This document shows positions 48,014 through 62,095 of a stretch of 64,000 bases of DNA, piece after piece. Position numbers and translations under genes: made by a program. The DNA is from Siphlonurus alternatus. Lineage: Eukaryota; Arthropoda; Insecta; Ephemeroptera; Siphlonuridae. The notes under the pieces are model-generated. The model saw nothing but the letters and a program-made list of their open reading frames with translations, was not told where the DNA came from and made no database searches. Positions within the stretch are counted from its first letter, which is position 1; every line of letters begins with the position of its first letter. The stretch lies in contig OX463781.1 in the NCBI GenBank assembly GCA_949825025.1, positions 42,277,469 to 42,341,468 on the forward strand, in the 5' to 3' direction.

Positions 48014-48336
48014 AGGTATACAGGCCTCAAATTACAAATTAGACAGACATTAAGTGTTGCTCGAGTTTTATAATCAACATTCGTATTATATTTACCTGCG
48101 CGCGGTGCTGGGTCTGTGCGAAGTCGCGCTGTAAAGAAAGTCCTGCTGACGTCACAACTCACAGCTAGCACCGATTAGTATTGAGTTGTGACGTCATCAA
48201 GGACTAAATTTCTTGCTTTGAACTGCGACTTCGCACAGATGCATCACGCGTGGAAAAAAAATTATGCGAATGTTGATTATATACTCTAAACCCACTTGGT
48301 TACTGTCTGACTTGTATTTTTGAGGCCTGTATGCCT
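48014..48336. mobile_element. palindromic MITE with TTAA target site
   Basis: TTAA at 48010-48013 and 48337-48340, ends AGGTATACAGGCCTCAAA and TTTGAGGCCTGTATGCCT. Inner pairing includes CTGTGCGAAGTCGC / GCGACTTCGCACAG and TGACGTCACAACTCA / TGAGTTGTGACGTCA. TTAA is the piggyBac-type target, so piggyBac mobilisation is a reasonable inference. Confidence 0.8.
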
Positions 48337-49289
48337 TTAACCCTAACATTACCATGGGATCTTTTGTCACACACTGTACCAAAGGGGGGGGATCGAAACA
48401 ACACGCTATTAAAAATCACATGTTAAGGAATTAAAGTTTTTCTCACTAATTTCGTTTGCGAAAATACATTGCTGAGTGACTAAGTAAGGATTACAAACTT
48501 TTTCAGAATTTTTAGAGCAAGTATTTTAAAAAAAAATCCCGCTTTACGTGACTTGCAGGTCGTTTAGTAATACTATTATATATAGGGTTTAAGACTCAAT
48601 TCATCTTGCATTTTTTCCAGTCAATCTGGAACTATAAACTACATTGATGATTATATTCATTACAAAACTCAGTAGCGAAATAACATTATTTATTTATTTA
48701 TATAAACAAATTTGTCGAACATTTCATTTTCTAGTTTCAAAATTGTTTTAAGTTTTTACATTATTAATTAATATACATTGCCAGGATTACAAATTATAAA
48801 GATATAATAATATATGTTTAAAAAGGTTGATTTTCGTGACTTTTGACTTTGTGTTGTAATTAAACAGCTTAAATTAGAGATAATAATTATATTATGTTTG
48901 TTGTTATTGTATATACAGACATAATTAATAATATAGTATGTTTAATGATATCAAACGAACTAATTAACAAAGTCCATACATTGGTAGAATAATTGACGTA
49001 TATGATAAATATGATAATTATGTTAAAGTCAGACAAAGGAAAGGCATCCTGTTTGAATGTTCTAGTTAAATATCACAAAAGGGGAACATTGCTAAACATT
49101 TGTTTAAAAGTCTTCTTTGCTTCCGTTTGCGTCCACTAAAATTACAGTAATTATACAATCAATATCTGAGTGCTCTGTATTAATATATTTTTCCTTCCGA
49201 TAATATTGAGTATGCTTTTGTAACAGACATTAATAAAAATCAAGGATATCCAATATCACATAACAAGGCCTGCTTTGTAATAAGATATT

Positions 49290-49401
49290 GGGGCCTGATT
49301 CACGAAGCAGTTAGCCAAGTTTCTAACCACGTTTAGCTTAACCACGTGAACCAGGTTAACCCAGGTTACAAACCTGGTTAACTGCTTCGTGAATCGCACC
49401 C
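49290..49401. mobile_element. hairpin MITE, ATTCAC ends, stem type A
   Basis: Ends GGGGCCTGATTCACGAAGCA and TGCTTCGTGAATCGCACCC; stem GTTAGCCAAGTTTCTAACCA against AACCTGGTTAACTGC. ATT flanks both sides. Shares TTTCTAACCACGTTTAGCTT with the copy at 63217. Confidence 0.8.
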
Positions 49402-50958
49402 ATTTTTTTTATGAACTTAATTAATGTGGGTATTCACAGCTCGGAGGACTTCTATGCAGTAAAAAAGAGTTTCATGTGAGTCATTTATTATTAAAGCAAA
49501 AGTTCCAATATGGAAATAATTTTAATATTTTTATAACAGTAACAGTTTTGAATATTATCGACTTATAAATCTGAAACGTGGAATATTATAAATTGAATGA
49601 ATGAATTTAAATGATAAATTATACTAGCCACAAATTCCATGTTTTAGACAAGCTTATAATGACGTTGAAATAAAACATGTATGGATCAAATTTTCTTTCA
49701 AATAAATGTTAATGTTTCGTGACTCAGTTTATGAATAATTAAATAAAAAGTACTGCATGTTTCAAAGAGGTCATATCATGTACTAAAATATTTACATTCT
49801 CTTTTTACTGCAGTGCTCTTTAAATACGTGCAATTATCATAAATAGGATTTGCTCAGCAAAAATAGTCCTTGGTTAAATATATAAAGTGAATACCAGCTG
49901 TTTGCTTGCCGTGGGGAGTTCAGATTATGCGGCAGTCTGGGCTCGGGTGAAGTGAGGAAGTGACTCGTATTCTCCATCTACCTGCCTGTTATTAGTACAG
50001 TATTATTTTAAGGTAACTTACTTATGACATTTAGTTTATTGATTTAAAAATTTCAAATCACGGATAGTCAACAGATTAACACTAGCATTACCAGCATTAG
50101 GGGAGGGGGAGATCACCCGTAACTTTTGTAAAGTAGAAAAAAAAGTGTGAAATACCTCTCAAAAAAATCTAAAAGAAATTGTAATCCTTAGTTAGCCACA
50201 AAGCCAACGAGTATCTAATGTATTTCCACAAAAAAAAATAATAAAATAATACAGCTAGTGAGAAAAAAACTTTAAATATTTTTTTAGCATGTGATTTCGT
50301 TTTGACCCCTCCTCCCTTTTGGTAAAGCGTGGGACAAAAAAGACCTTGGTAATGGGGTTAAAGGTCCAATCAGGGTCATTGAATGGGTATGGATATCATA
50401 AGTCAAGGTAGAAAAAATTAAGAAAAAATAACTTTATTACAATAAATAAATTATTGATTCAATTAAACAAACTGCACGCAAGTCAAACTCGCACTGAACA
50501 TTTTTATTCAAACTCACTGGCATAAAAAATCCCAGTTTTTTTTTTTTTTTTGTATTATGACTGCTGTAAACTATAATAAAAGTATTATTAATTCAATAAA
50601 AATACACTGCAATATAATAACAGGGAACAGTTCATCCCTGATAATAATATACATGTAAAATTAAAAAAGTAATGACAGTAAAACATTAACTTGTTTGAGC
50701 TTAAAATAAATTGCTTTGACTTTGTGTCACGTGAAAGTTAGAAATTTTCCCCTCTAATTGAAGTGTACATGCATTAAAGGATTCTACAAATGTCCAATAC
50801 TATTATACGTGGCTAGTGCGGTCACTTTTCCGTTATACACCACTAGAAGAGGGTTGACGATCAATCGATCGTACCAAGTAAGGTATTACGTGGTTTAGAG
50901 GCGGATAACCGCTTTGGACAGGGAACTCTCCTTGTATCGTATCTCTTGTACTTTGTGC

Positions 50959-50960
<2 letters not shown>

Positions 50961-51056
<96 letters not shown>

Positions 51057-51126
51057 CCTCTCTCTCTTCTCTCTCTCTCTCCTCTCTCTCGCTCTCTCCC
51101 TCCCTTCCTCTCTCTCCCTCTCTCTC

Positions 51127-51182
<56 letters not shown>
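50961..51182. repeat. compound (CT)n/(CTC)n microsatellite
   Basis: 222 bp of CT repeats interrupted by CTCC, TTCT and CTCG variants between two long pure blocks. Confidence 0.95.
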
Positions 51183-51184
<2 letters not shown>

Positions 51185-51840
51185 ATTTAAACCTTTCAGT
51201 CCATCTATCTTCATCTTAAAATCAACGATTTCTCTGATGCTCCTTAAACGTGTGACGTCAGCAAGTTTAAAGGATTACCTGTAGGAAAAAAGATTAAGTT
51301 TTTTCTTCTTTTGTAAAGAGAAAAATAACTGGAAAATGAGGTGAAAATAATTGTATCAGATTTTCACACTTTATCACCAGCTTTACTTGCATATATAACT
51401 TTATATTTATACATTAATATTTTAAAGTAATAGTTACCTTTCTATATTAAAAATTATCAGATCCTATATTCTGTTTACATGTTGTATAGGTGTTATAGTA
51501 TGTATTATAGCGAGTGAAGTGATAATCTTCTGCTGTGTGTAATGTATATAGAGCTAGGAAATCATTCAGTTGCAATATTGCGATTAAAATAATAAAAAAG
51601 TTAATTAAATGCGTTGATTCTATACCTTCTACCTCTTGAAACGAAAACATCACTCAAAAAGTTTTATTATGAATTCATTTATATTATTGTATATTAAGCT
51701 TCCACTGTGTAATAATGCATGTATTGTGAGTTCGGTCTATATATACTTTTATATAATACTGACAACACGACAACACTTATAATACCAATATAGTGAATAA
51801 TTTATAATATTATCTAGGTTAGTAGTTGCTTCATCATTAA

Positions 51841-51979
51841 GGGTCATTCACAAAGTCTTAAGGCCACATTTAGGGCTCGATAATTTAAGACCAGAAATTT
51901 TGTGTCTAAAAAGCATGCTTAAAATCGGGCTTTAAATTATCGAGCCCTAAATGTGGCCTTAGGGTTTTGTGAATGTCCC
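51841..51979. mobile_element. hairpin MITE, ATTCAC ends, stem type B, copy 1
   Basis: 139 bp. Ends GGGTCATTCACAAAG and TTTGTGAATGTCCC; stem TAAGGCCACATTTAGGGCTC against GAGCCCTAAATGTGGCCTTA. Near-identical to the copy at 59637, inserted in the other orientation. Confidence 0.85.
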
Positions 51980-52287
51980 TTCATATATCTTATAATATGA
52001 TCGTATTTTCAGTAAATATTAAAAAAACAATCAAAAATACTCAAACAATACTATATTCATTAAAAAAAAGAAATGTGATGTATAATTTAGAAAAAAAAAA
52101 TCCAAAAGTACAATGTAAATAAATTGTTTCCTAATATTATAGTATTTTTAATAATAACGAATTTATTTCATTCAGGTATGTATAATATATAAGGTTGAAA
52201 GATGCTAATATAATAATAAGAAATTGAGCTTCAAATTATTCGTAAAAATATGTACATTTTTCTTAATATAAATGTTAATATCACTGC

Positions 52288-52461
52288 AGGTATTTGCATT
52301 ACAATGGAGCGATGTCTTGGCGGGGCGAGAAAAGCGCACTTGCTTCAATCTCGTATGGTGGCCATGTTGGCAATTAAATCGCTCCTCGCAAGACAAGGAA
52401 ATCCCGAGCCTCTGATTGCAAGCGATTTTTTCGCTTTTCCCGCTCCATGGAAATGTACCTT
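52288..52461. repeat. possible MITE related to the 38.4-kb units
   Basis: Imperfect ends AGGTATTTGCATTACAATGG and CCATGGAAATGTACCTT, with AGAAAAGCGCACTTGC against GCAAGCGATTTTTTCGC. The end resembles the AAGGCRGATT-CATGGCG ends at 38404. An overlapping open frame shows nothing protein-like. Confidence 0.45.
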
Positions 52462-53505
52462 AACAAGACTATTGATATTAAAATTTATGCTAAGGAAAGT
52501 GTACGTGACAGGGAGAAATTTTAGTGAAGAAATTTTTAATTAAAACTAGTTCCTCGTTTGTTTGTTTTTCTTTGTATTCTGAGGCAGTGTTTTGGAGTAC
52601 CTCCCCACTAATATTCCCAGCAACATTATCTTACCTCTCCTCCTGATCCATCAAGTCAGCCACAGAACAGGCGTTATATCAGGGGGGAAGTCCCTGCAGG
52701 CAGTTAGGATTATAAGTCGATATATTATATATAAGCAATCTCAACCAAAACTCCCTGGAGATTTACGAATATGTTTATAATTTTCTATTAACATTTTCAC
52801 ACCATTTTTCATAACGTTAAATTTTAAGTTTGAATATACAAGTCCTTGTGTAGTGCACATGTACGGGAAATAAAATGTAAAAATTATAAGCATGTGAACA
52901 CCTTTTTATTAAAAGTTTTTTTTTTCTTTTTGAACTTTTTTACACAGCAGTTTTTTATATAGTAAGATTTTTCATGTACTTTGATTTTTTTTTTTCATAC
53001 GCCATATACCAAAACAACGTTAATAGTATTATAAAGCTGGTTTTTTTTTTAGCATACTTAAGGCTGCTGTTTGTAGAATACTGTATATACATGTATAAAT
53101 ATTATATTCTACAATAATGTAAATATTATTGTGTATATTGTTGAATATTTTAAAGTTTACATTAAAATATGTCATGAGAAAAAATTCTTGCCTCTAGGTA
53201 CAGTATGAAGCATATATAATACTCATATACGAACAACTTTCATGTATATGTTACAAAAAAAATGTTTTTTGTTTATACTTTGAATATTTTTAAATGTAAA
53301 ATATTTCTTTCAAACTCCATGCATGCTATATGAAAAGAAAGAAACTCGTTTTTTAACTTTTAGTATACTTTTAAAATTGTGTTTTCAATTCTTATTGTAC
53401 ATAGAAAAAAAATTAACGTTGCATTTAAAAAGTTATTGTAAGTAAAAAGAAACAGTGTTTCTTATCATATTATTTTGTTTTGTTTTTTATATTGATATCA
53501 TTAGT

Positions 53506-53795
53506 ATAGATCACCGAAATCAAGCAACGCCGAGCGTGGTTAGTAGTTGGTTGGGTGATCATTTTCAACAAAAACCATGTTTCCCACCCACGGGGTAAAT
53601 CGCTGCGCTTTTCCACCATGTGTGGTTCCTCTGGCCTTGGACCACTGCACTTCCGGTTCATTGACAAAAGCTGTAGCGTTCATCCTGGCTGAGATTTCCA
53701 CGTTTCCCTCAGTCACAGGCAAATGTTGGGATGGATTGCAAGGCCGTGGCTGCCCCCGTTCTGGATGAGCCCGTGAAACGCTCAAGTTAAGGTTT
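53506..53795 (+). mobile_element. 5S rRNA-derived SINE, 5'-truncated
   Basis: 53508-53560 reads GATCACCGAAATCAAGCAAC...GTGGTTAGTAGTTGGTTGGG, the 5S internal promoter region. A ~230-bp body follows, with CCTCTGGCCTTGGACCAC and TTTCCCTCAGTCACAGG. The upstream part present at 45756 is absent. Not a functional 5S gene. Confidence 0.75.
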
Positions 53796-54434
53796 CCAAT
53801 AGTTAATGTAATATTTTACTTCAAAAGTCAGTAAATTTTAACTACTTTTGAGTATACAAAATTTAGCAAACTCGAAAATTAAGTTTTTACACAGCTACTC
53901 TCTTGGTGCGCTACAATGTGACTTTTGTTTGTAAAATTTTACAAAGTGTTTGCTAAATTTTTTGTCCGTGTAAGTAATTAGTAACTAGAAGTACCCAATT
54001 GTGGTTTAATTAAAAAAAAATAGTATATATTTATATAACATTGTATCTGATTGTAATATGATGTAAGTTGTGTCCATCAGACACATCAGAATGCGGTCTG
54101 GCTAGATGACATCTCAGCAATTTATAGTACAATCAACTATAACATACCGATGTGACGTTATGTGATTGCGTTAATTACGTAACAATTTATTAATTAGTTG
54201 TGTCAGAGAGCCACACGTGTATTGAGGCTGATCTGGCATTCTTATGTGTTATATAAAAAAGATTGTTTGGAGTATATAGGGGAGATCATCAGAATTCAAT
54301 GTAACTCTTGTATACCACTGAATTATGTATTGTTGCATGTTAGAGTAAATCAATAAACACTATCCGTTGCTTATAATTTCTATTATATGCAAGTATTAAA
54401 TAGATACTTACAACATGTATATATACGCTATAAT

Positions 54435-54760
54435 AGAGTATATTGACCTCAAAAATTTTTATTGCAGAAATTAATAGAGGGTGCAAAGTTAAGCTACTCT
54501 GATTTTTTTCATATATTTTTTAGAATACGGGAACTATTTTTAAAAAAATTATTGAAAATACAGAGAGAATGACGCCTTTACGTCTCTCTTAATAAAAAGA
54601 TAGGGACTAAAAGGAGTGTGGATTCAAACCCGTCCTCGTCAAAATTGTTAGCAATATATTTCCCGCGACCTCTTAAAAAAACCTAAAAAAAAAATAAAAA
54701 TAGAGTAGCATAACTCTATCCATAACTGCAATTAACTAAAAATTTTGAGGTCGATACTCT
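54435..54760. mobile_element. PAL-family palindromic MITE, copy 6
   Basis: Termini AGAGTATATTGACCTCAA and TTGAGGTCGATACTCT. Arms carry TAATAGAGGGTGCAAAGTTA and its complement. The core AAAAGGAGTGTGGATTC is the reverse complement of the core of copy 1. Confidence 0.8.
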
Positions 54761-55540
54761 CTAGAATAGCCAAAACAATTGAATAAATCTTAAATCTACA
54801 TCATTATAGCTCCATAATTTAAATTTTAGTATTACATAGAACATAAAAGTACGTTAAAATGAACATTTTTGTATAAATGTAAAAGAAAATTTACTCGAGA
54901 ATTTTGATTAAAATGTGTACAAAAGTAAGGACGGCTGAAGAGAGAAAAGTCTGACTGCTATTGAGCAGCAGTCTGTACGTAATCAAAGCGGTCTCAATAT
55001 ATATAGAAGCTAAAAACCCCGAGGGACATGCACTGTGTCTTCTCTCAAAGATTCTTCTTTCAAATACAGCCTTGTGTAATTAGAATGCTGTGAAGAAAAG
55101 AAGAATTTTTTTCATATATATTGGAAAATATGTAGGGGGGAAATAATATACTATATATTTCAACTCTGTTTAAAATGTCTGGTATTCGGAGATGTGGCAA
55201 CAATGTCCTGCATAGTGAGCTCTTTGATTTTGTTATCAGTATTCATTGTGATAAACAATAAAAAACAGTGTTGTTGATGTCAAGGTTAACTGTTTTATGT
55301 AAGATCTCATTGGTACATGAGTTGCCTAGTTTCAAAAACGTCAATTTGCAGTTTCAAGCAATATAAGATCATAATCCTATCTTTTTACCAAGAAAATGAC
55401 CCTTACTGAAAATGCAAATTGCCGGTTTTGAAGATAGAGATATCACATTGCAGTGGCACTGCAAATATTATGGTATTACACTAATTAAAGATTATTAATT
55501 TAGTATTATACATCAAAGTACATGTTGTATAAACGTATTT

Positions 55541-56646
55541 TAAAGGGTAAGCGGAAAAAAACCCTTGAAAAAAAACCCTAGGAAAAAAAAACCCTTGGGG
55601 ATAAAAAAAACCCACGGAAAAAAAACCCTTCGCTGAAGGAGCAGCCCCAAGGAGCATTCGTGGCGTAGTAGCGCGGTAGCGAGGTTTCACGTTTTTTTTT
55701 TTTTTTTTTTCCTATTTTGACAGATTATAATTATAATGTTCCAATAATATATATATTACATAAGATATCATATATCTGATTAGTCTCATTAGTCATGTTA
55801 ATAATAATTATTGAATCACTTAAGGTAGAGATAATATGGATCAGCTGGCCCAATGCTAAAAAAATCCCATTCATAAATAAATTATGAATTTTTTTTTAAA
55901 TGTTCTCCTCAACATCCCCTATCAGTAGGTAAAATATCAGGTATACAAAAACGAGCTAGTTTTCGAGTTATTAATTTTGAAAGTTGACTAATTTAACATG
56001 GAAGGTCCATTTTTCCATGTTAAATTAGAGAACTTTAAAAATTAATTACTCGAAAACTAGCTCGTTTTTGTATGCCTGATTTTTTACCTACTGATAGGGG
56101 ATGTAGAGGAGAACATCATTTTAAATTTTTTTCATAATTTTTATGAATGGGAATTTTTAGCATTGGTCCAGCTGATCCGTATTATCTCTACCTTAACCTA
56201 TAAGATATTATAATTTTCAAATGTTCATTTTATGTCTATATGTTATATAATAATAATACGAGTAGGACGACGACTTTTTTGTTTTATTACTTTTTTATTT
56301 TAATTATTTTATATCCAATATATCGAAGTTAGAGAAAATATGTTTTTAAAATAATTTTTAACTAAAAACACAGTTGGAATTACTATACAGATAATAGTTA
56401 ACTTCCACAACATCGCCGCGTAGACTTAATTCTACATTTTGATGAGCTCCCCACACCGTGAAACCTCGCTACGTACCGCGCTACTATGCCACGAATGCTC
56501 CTTGGGGCTGCTCCTTCAGCGAAGGGTTTTTTTTCCGTGTTTTTTTTTTATCCCCGAGGGTTTTTTTTCCTAGGGTTTTTTTTCAAGGGTTTTTTAATAC
56601 AAGGGTTTTTTTTCCGAGGGTTTTTTTTTCCGCGATTCATTTTAAA
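55541..56646. mobile_element. foldback element with tandem subrepeats in its arms
   Basis: Outer arms 55541-55691 and 56456-56646 are inverted. Each has several ~15-bp units of the type (GG)AAAAAAAACCC(TN), then a unique segment GAAGGAGCAGCCCCAAGGAG...GCGCGGTAGCGAGGTTTCAC. Terminal arms made of short tandem repeats are the hallmark of Drosophila FB elements. The interior contains another palindrome (55825-56205). Confidence 0.75.
55825..56205. mobile_element. palindromic element nested inside the foldback element
   Basis: TTAAGGTAGAGATAATATGG at the left and TCTCTACCTTAA at the right; arms of ~190 bp pair almost throughout (for example GAGCTAGTTTTCGAGT with ACTCGAAAACTAGCTC). Centre AAGGTCCATTTTTCCATG near 56010. 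Confidence 0.8.
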
Positions 56647-58148
56647 GTTGTTATAATGATCACCTAATACTATAATCATGCCAAATTAAATAAGTTGTGA
56701 CAGTAACAGCTTTAAAATTTAACAATCATGATTAAATGATCAGTTTATAAATAAATTATATGAAAATAGGTTTTACTACGAAAATGTTTTAGTTTTGAAT
56801 TAAGTGATCACATATAATGATAAATAAAACATTTTAAAAGTGTAAACAAACAATATAATGTTGTCATTTTGCAGGATTTGTATATACGTTATATATTAAT
56901 TAGTATATACAAATCTTGTTCATTTTGTACCATTCGCGGTTGGAAGAGCGATCATGCAAACTTATGTGAACTTGGCTAGGCTTGAACAAATGTTTACTCT
57001 CGGCCAATGTTCAGGTTCTCTTTGTTCGACCCTTTAAAAGCACCATAGGAAATTACAAAGCATGCACCAAAGCATGCACCAATTCATTACCATATTATAC
57101 AAAGCTTCTACTTGAGATATATTAAAGTTAGAAATCACTTTGGAAAGTTGTTGCTGTGCTAATAGTAAAATAAAGATTTTTTTTTTTCAATAAATCGAAC
57201 GACGCTATTCATTTTTTTATAATTTGTTTACTGTCAGAAGTATTTACCAAAAAAAAAATTTCTCTTCCAAATTGTTTGCTTTAAAAACAAAAGAAAAGCT
57301 TATGACGTCAACGTATTTCATTGTTAAAATGATAAAGAAAATAATTAAAATGCTTTGTTTATAAATTGTCTTAAAATGCTTAATTACTAATTTCACTTAC
57401 AATTATAATGAAGCTTTTATAAATAAATAACGTTTACTTTGTAAAAATACAATTATGTTATAATGTCATGTCTGCCTCTCTTATATCAATAAAAGAGCTA
57501 AAAAGGTTTTATATGAAAGAGATGTAATCAGTATATACCTGTGTTATCAGAGGTCGCTATATTGTTACAAAACCAACTGCCTCTAGGAGACGTATTGTTT
57601 TCTTCTTCTAATTACAACTACTATCTCGTTTTATTTGGGTTTATTTTATAATTATAATACTTGCTTCATGGAACAGTATATATGCTTTTGTTTACCCCCC
57701 AAAAAATAAAAGCTGAATACACAAGTTTCTATATAATGTAAAAAAAAAAAAAATTATAAGCTCTGTTCTAATTAAGCTTCTTTTTTTTTATAATATAAAA
57801 GCTTTCAAAGGATAAACCGCAAATCTCATATAGTAAAGTTATATTTTTTGTCCTAAATTTTACTTCATAATATTTTTTTTTTAAATATTTGATAAAATGT
57901 ATTCATTGCAAAAAAAGTACTGTTACAAAACTCAATTGAACCTGATCTAATAAATTATTTAAAACAAATCCATTAAAATCTCTAATAATATATAAAAAGT
58001 ATTCATTAAAAATAGAAAAACGTGTTAAAATGTAAACGTCAGAGTATCAAGTGAAGTGTCAAGAGTTGCAGAGAATACAGGGGTAGTTTATCAGGAAAAA
58101 AGCGCTAAAATCGGCGAAATGGGGTGATGAGTGAGAGACTCTTATTTC

Positions 58149-58261
<113 letters not shown>

Positions 58262-59636
58262 GGGGGAGAGGTGATCAACTCGCACACATCGATTGGCCTG
58301 CCCCCCGCTGGGTCTCCTGTAATTAACGTTTGTCCTCACTCAGACCGTGTTGAGGACCACGCTTGCTCGCTTGCTCCCAGTGTGGCCTTTAAATAACAAG
58401 AAAAATATTATAGAGTAGAAAACTCACATTGAAATAAGTAGATTAAAATGCCTTTCATCATCATGTTGATTTGCTACCAACTTAATCAATCAAAACACGA
58501 AAAGTTCAAAAAAAAAAAAATATTTACTTTGACTGAAAAGGATGAAATTTAAAATTAATTTTATTTACAAAAAATATAAACTATCTAAATTTTATCTTGG
58601 CATTCTGTATGATCAGAATATGAAAGTTAAATTATTTTCATATTTTCAAAGGAAAAGGTAATATAGCATCCGTAAATTGATTGAGCAGTTTCGATGTAAT
58701 ATAATCATTTAGTGTATTGTCTGAATTCTAAAATCTCTTACATTGATGATATCATTAATATGAAAATAAGCAAATGGGGTTTAAAAAAATGAGTCAACGT
58801 GACAATTAACCGCTTCATGTAACTACAACTTTACACGCAACACCTTTATATATATAATATATATATATTTTTTTTTTAATATTCCCTTTGGTCTCGATCA
58901 ATCCCTACGTCATTAATGTCGAAATCTTAGAATTTAATTTACGTGTTAGCTGGCTCAAAACTTTTAGAGTCACAAAAAGAGTAAAAAATAATCAAGCCAT
59001 GTTTTTTCTAGCTGACTTAATAATAATAATGTGTAACGTGGTTGATTAAATTAATAAACTTTTGATTATGACCCAGAACACATCAAAAAATGAAATTTTA
59101 AATATAATTAAGCTATTTTGTAAATTCCTGTAAAACATTTTCATTGTGTATAATATTTATATTTTTATCCTTTTAGCTCATAATCACAATATATATAAGA
59201 TTGTAATAAAATTAAATCTCAATTTATAACCCTTATGTTTTCTCAAAACAATCTGAAAGAAAATTATAATTTGTTTAATACAATGAAAACAATATGCTTC
59301 TTGAAATATTACTCCTTTGCCCCTTTTCTCCTCCTTCTCCCTGTAATAAAAGATGCGAGTATAACCATTAGCGTAGCCTAGATGAACCTTATGAAACCAA
59401 GTTTAAGATTTTATGCTTTGAGATTGATTGGCAGAACAAAAATTTGGGCAGTGAAGCAGGGAATACGATCTTTTTGTCTTGCGCCGAAACACAAATCGCA
59501 ACTTTTTAACCATGGCAAAATATAGAAATTAGGGGCGGTTGCGGCTCAACTGACTGGCCAATAAGAGCAAATTTTAAGCCTAGACAAAAAGCTCGTATTT
59601 ACCCTTTGAATTTTCTAAACATTTAACTATCAAAAA

Positions 59637-59775
59637 GGGGCATTCACAAAGCCCTAAGGCCACATTTAGGGCTTGATAATTTAAAGCCCGATTTTAGGCA
59701 TGCTTTTTAGACCCAAAATTTCTGGTCTTAATTTATCGAGCCCTAAATGTGGCCTTAAGACTTTGTGAATGCCCC
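59637..59775. mobile_element. hairpin MITE, ATTCAC ends, stem type B, copy 2
   Basis: 139 bp, same length and stem as 51841-51979. Ends GGGGCATTCACAAAG and CTTTGTGAATGCCCC. Confidence 0.85.
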
Positions 59776-62094
59776 TTAGAGAGTTTTTAGCAGCTATATT
59801 TTAAAAATCTAGATTATATTATACACATGTATACTTCAGCAGTTGAGACATAAATTTCTTGAAGTCACGTATAAATAATTTGTGTATTTATGCTATTTTC
59901 CCAGATTTAAATACAGTCTATAGGACTGATGTGAGACAGCAATAATTTTTTTACTTTTTCTTGATAAGATCTGATGATCAGATTTGAAGCAAAGAAACTA
60001 TTACGTGTGCTTAAAAAGTTTTTAACATAATGTAGATTTTGTAAAAATTGAAAGTGGTTTTTACCAAAGTTGTCGATTGTTTTATTGAGTAACGTAAGTA
60101 GTTATCCAAACTAAACTTTCCTGTGAGGAAAACGAAGAGAAGTAAAACTTTTCATAACTTTAATGGAGAGAACCTTCGATCGTTTACAAGTTGAACATCA
60201 TATATATGTCGTGATCCATCTTAATTATTGTCTTTCTTCATATATAAGTTGTAACACCAATATACCTCATGTAATTATTATTAAATTTTTCTTGTCCGTG
60301 CCTCTCTTGCGATTTTGATTTACTGCAATGGTGAAATTAGTAAGACATTTGTAAAATAAAATTCATTGTTTGTACGAGTTTGATGCAAGGAAGCTCTAAA
60401 ATAATGCACACAGTGAAATTAATTTCTTATTCCCTAATATTTTTGTGAAATTTGTGACTCTTCTGTTTGAATTTCTGGAACTCTACAGAGAACTTTTAAA
60501 TCATGTAAAAAACTACAATGCTAAATTAGAAACCTTACACTTCCAACTACTAGCTTCCGAAGCAAATTTCATTTAAACTTGTCTCTATAATTTTCAGACT
60601 TGATGTTATTGAAATTAACTGGGCCACAAATGACACGTGCAACATATTTATTATATATGCAGTGCATGTATCGTTATACAATGAGTAATATGCACGTGAT
60701 ATGGACATTAATATGATACCTAAATTAATATTACTATTGATATTACATGAACATACATTATACGTTTGCTTGTCTATAATAAATCATTAATATTGTAGTC
60801 ACTGTTACATGTCATTGTAATCATGATTACATGAGAAAAAATAAGAAAGACAATAAAAAATATGATTTTTTTTTATTTAATTTAATATATTATATATTGT
60901 TTATAATAAACAAATATACATTTGAAAATTTGTTATAACAGTTTTGGTGGATTTCCATGGAACATGGAGCAATGTCAAGCTGGGATTGACAAGCGAGAAA
61001 GACCTAAGCTGTGACATATTTTAACCTTAAAATAATTCAACTCATTTTGCATAATAATAATTGTATATATATTCAAAAGAGTTTGTTTTCATTTAACAGT
61101 AATAATAATGCTACATGTAGATATAATCAGCTTACTATCTATAATTATGCCTTTGTTTTTAAGCAGATTATTGAATAATGGTTGAAAAGAGCAAGCATAT
61201 TATATAAGCTTTAATATATAGGTTTAAAACTTTATTATGTGAACCAAGTATCATCCGATTAAACTAAATATATGGATCAATAATTGATCTTTTAAAAAGT
61301 TAAAAAGGTTGCAAGGAAGTTGTTTAGATATTTTATATCTAGATTATTTTTTTATTATTTTTGTACAATATATTGCTATGTTTGCTCAAAAAAAAATTAT
61401 TATTAAATATTTTGTACATATTTTTAGCATTCTTTCTACAGAAAATTTAAAGTTGAAATCTTTTTACAATAATATGCATAAGTTTTTATGATTTATTTGT
61501 TTGATAATACTGCAGATAAAATTAATTATTATATATTTACAACTGGATAAAAATTCCAAATTTTTCAGGTCATCAGTACTCCTCCTTTTTTTAAAACTGC
61601 TTTAACACCCAGAATAATCTGCAAATCTTTTAATTAACCAACAAGTCATAACTAATTTAAAACTAACCAAATTCATCAATAATAATTATTAATAAATATA
61701 TTAATAGATGATTATTCGAATAATAAAAAGTAAAATCAGTTTACTATCAGTTAAATTTAACATATTCGTGAAAGATAAAATACTTTTTTTTAACTCGTTC
61801 TTAATAACTAAACCACATATTTCCTAGTAAATAATTATATTTAAATTAACGAATTAATTTGATTTTAAAATTAGGTCAATCAGAAGAGAATTAGCAATCT
61901 ACATTTTATAAATATCACGTAGAATATAAAATATATTTATACAACATTTTGCTATTACCTTTACAATTAGGCTTGTAGGTGCTGGAGTGAGTATTTGTGT
62001 AAAACCGAATGGTTGGAATTGATTCTCTCTGATGGGAGAACAAAATCGTAGGCAATACTATTATATAGAAGCACTGTAATCCAGTGCTATGAAG

Positions 62095-62095
62095 G

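Larger units (their letters stand above)
49402..55540. other. gene-free stretch with scattered elements
   Basis: Apart from listed repeats (50961, 51841, 52288, 53506, 54435), only AT-rich DNA. 49880-50010 is slightly richer in GC but shows no gene. Confidence 0.6.

Noticed and set aside
50861..51284. Ser-Leu and Arg-Glu repeat ORFs (also at 37690, 43214, 58124, 62061)
   Set aside because: Translations of (GA)n/(CT)n microsatellites.
52250..52543. 97-codon ORF as a gene
   Set aside because: It overlaps an imperfect inverted repeat and has no protein-like features or splice context.
53508..53560. A functional 5S rRNA gene
   Set aside because: Only the internal promoter region is present, followed by a SINE body.
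55545..55630. Telomere-like repeat because of CCCTA/CCCTT words
   Set aside because: Units are ~15 bp, irregular and inverted across a foldback element, not tandem TTAGG/TTAGGG.
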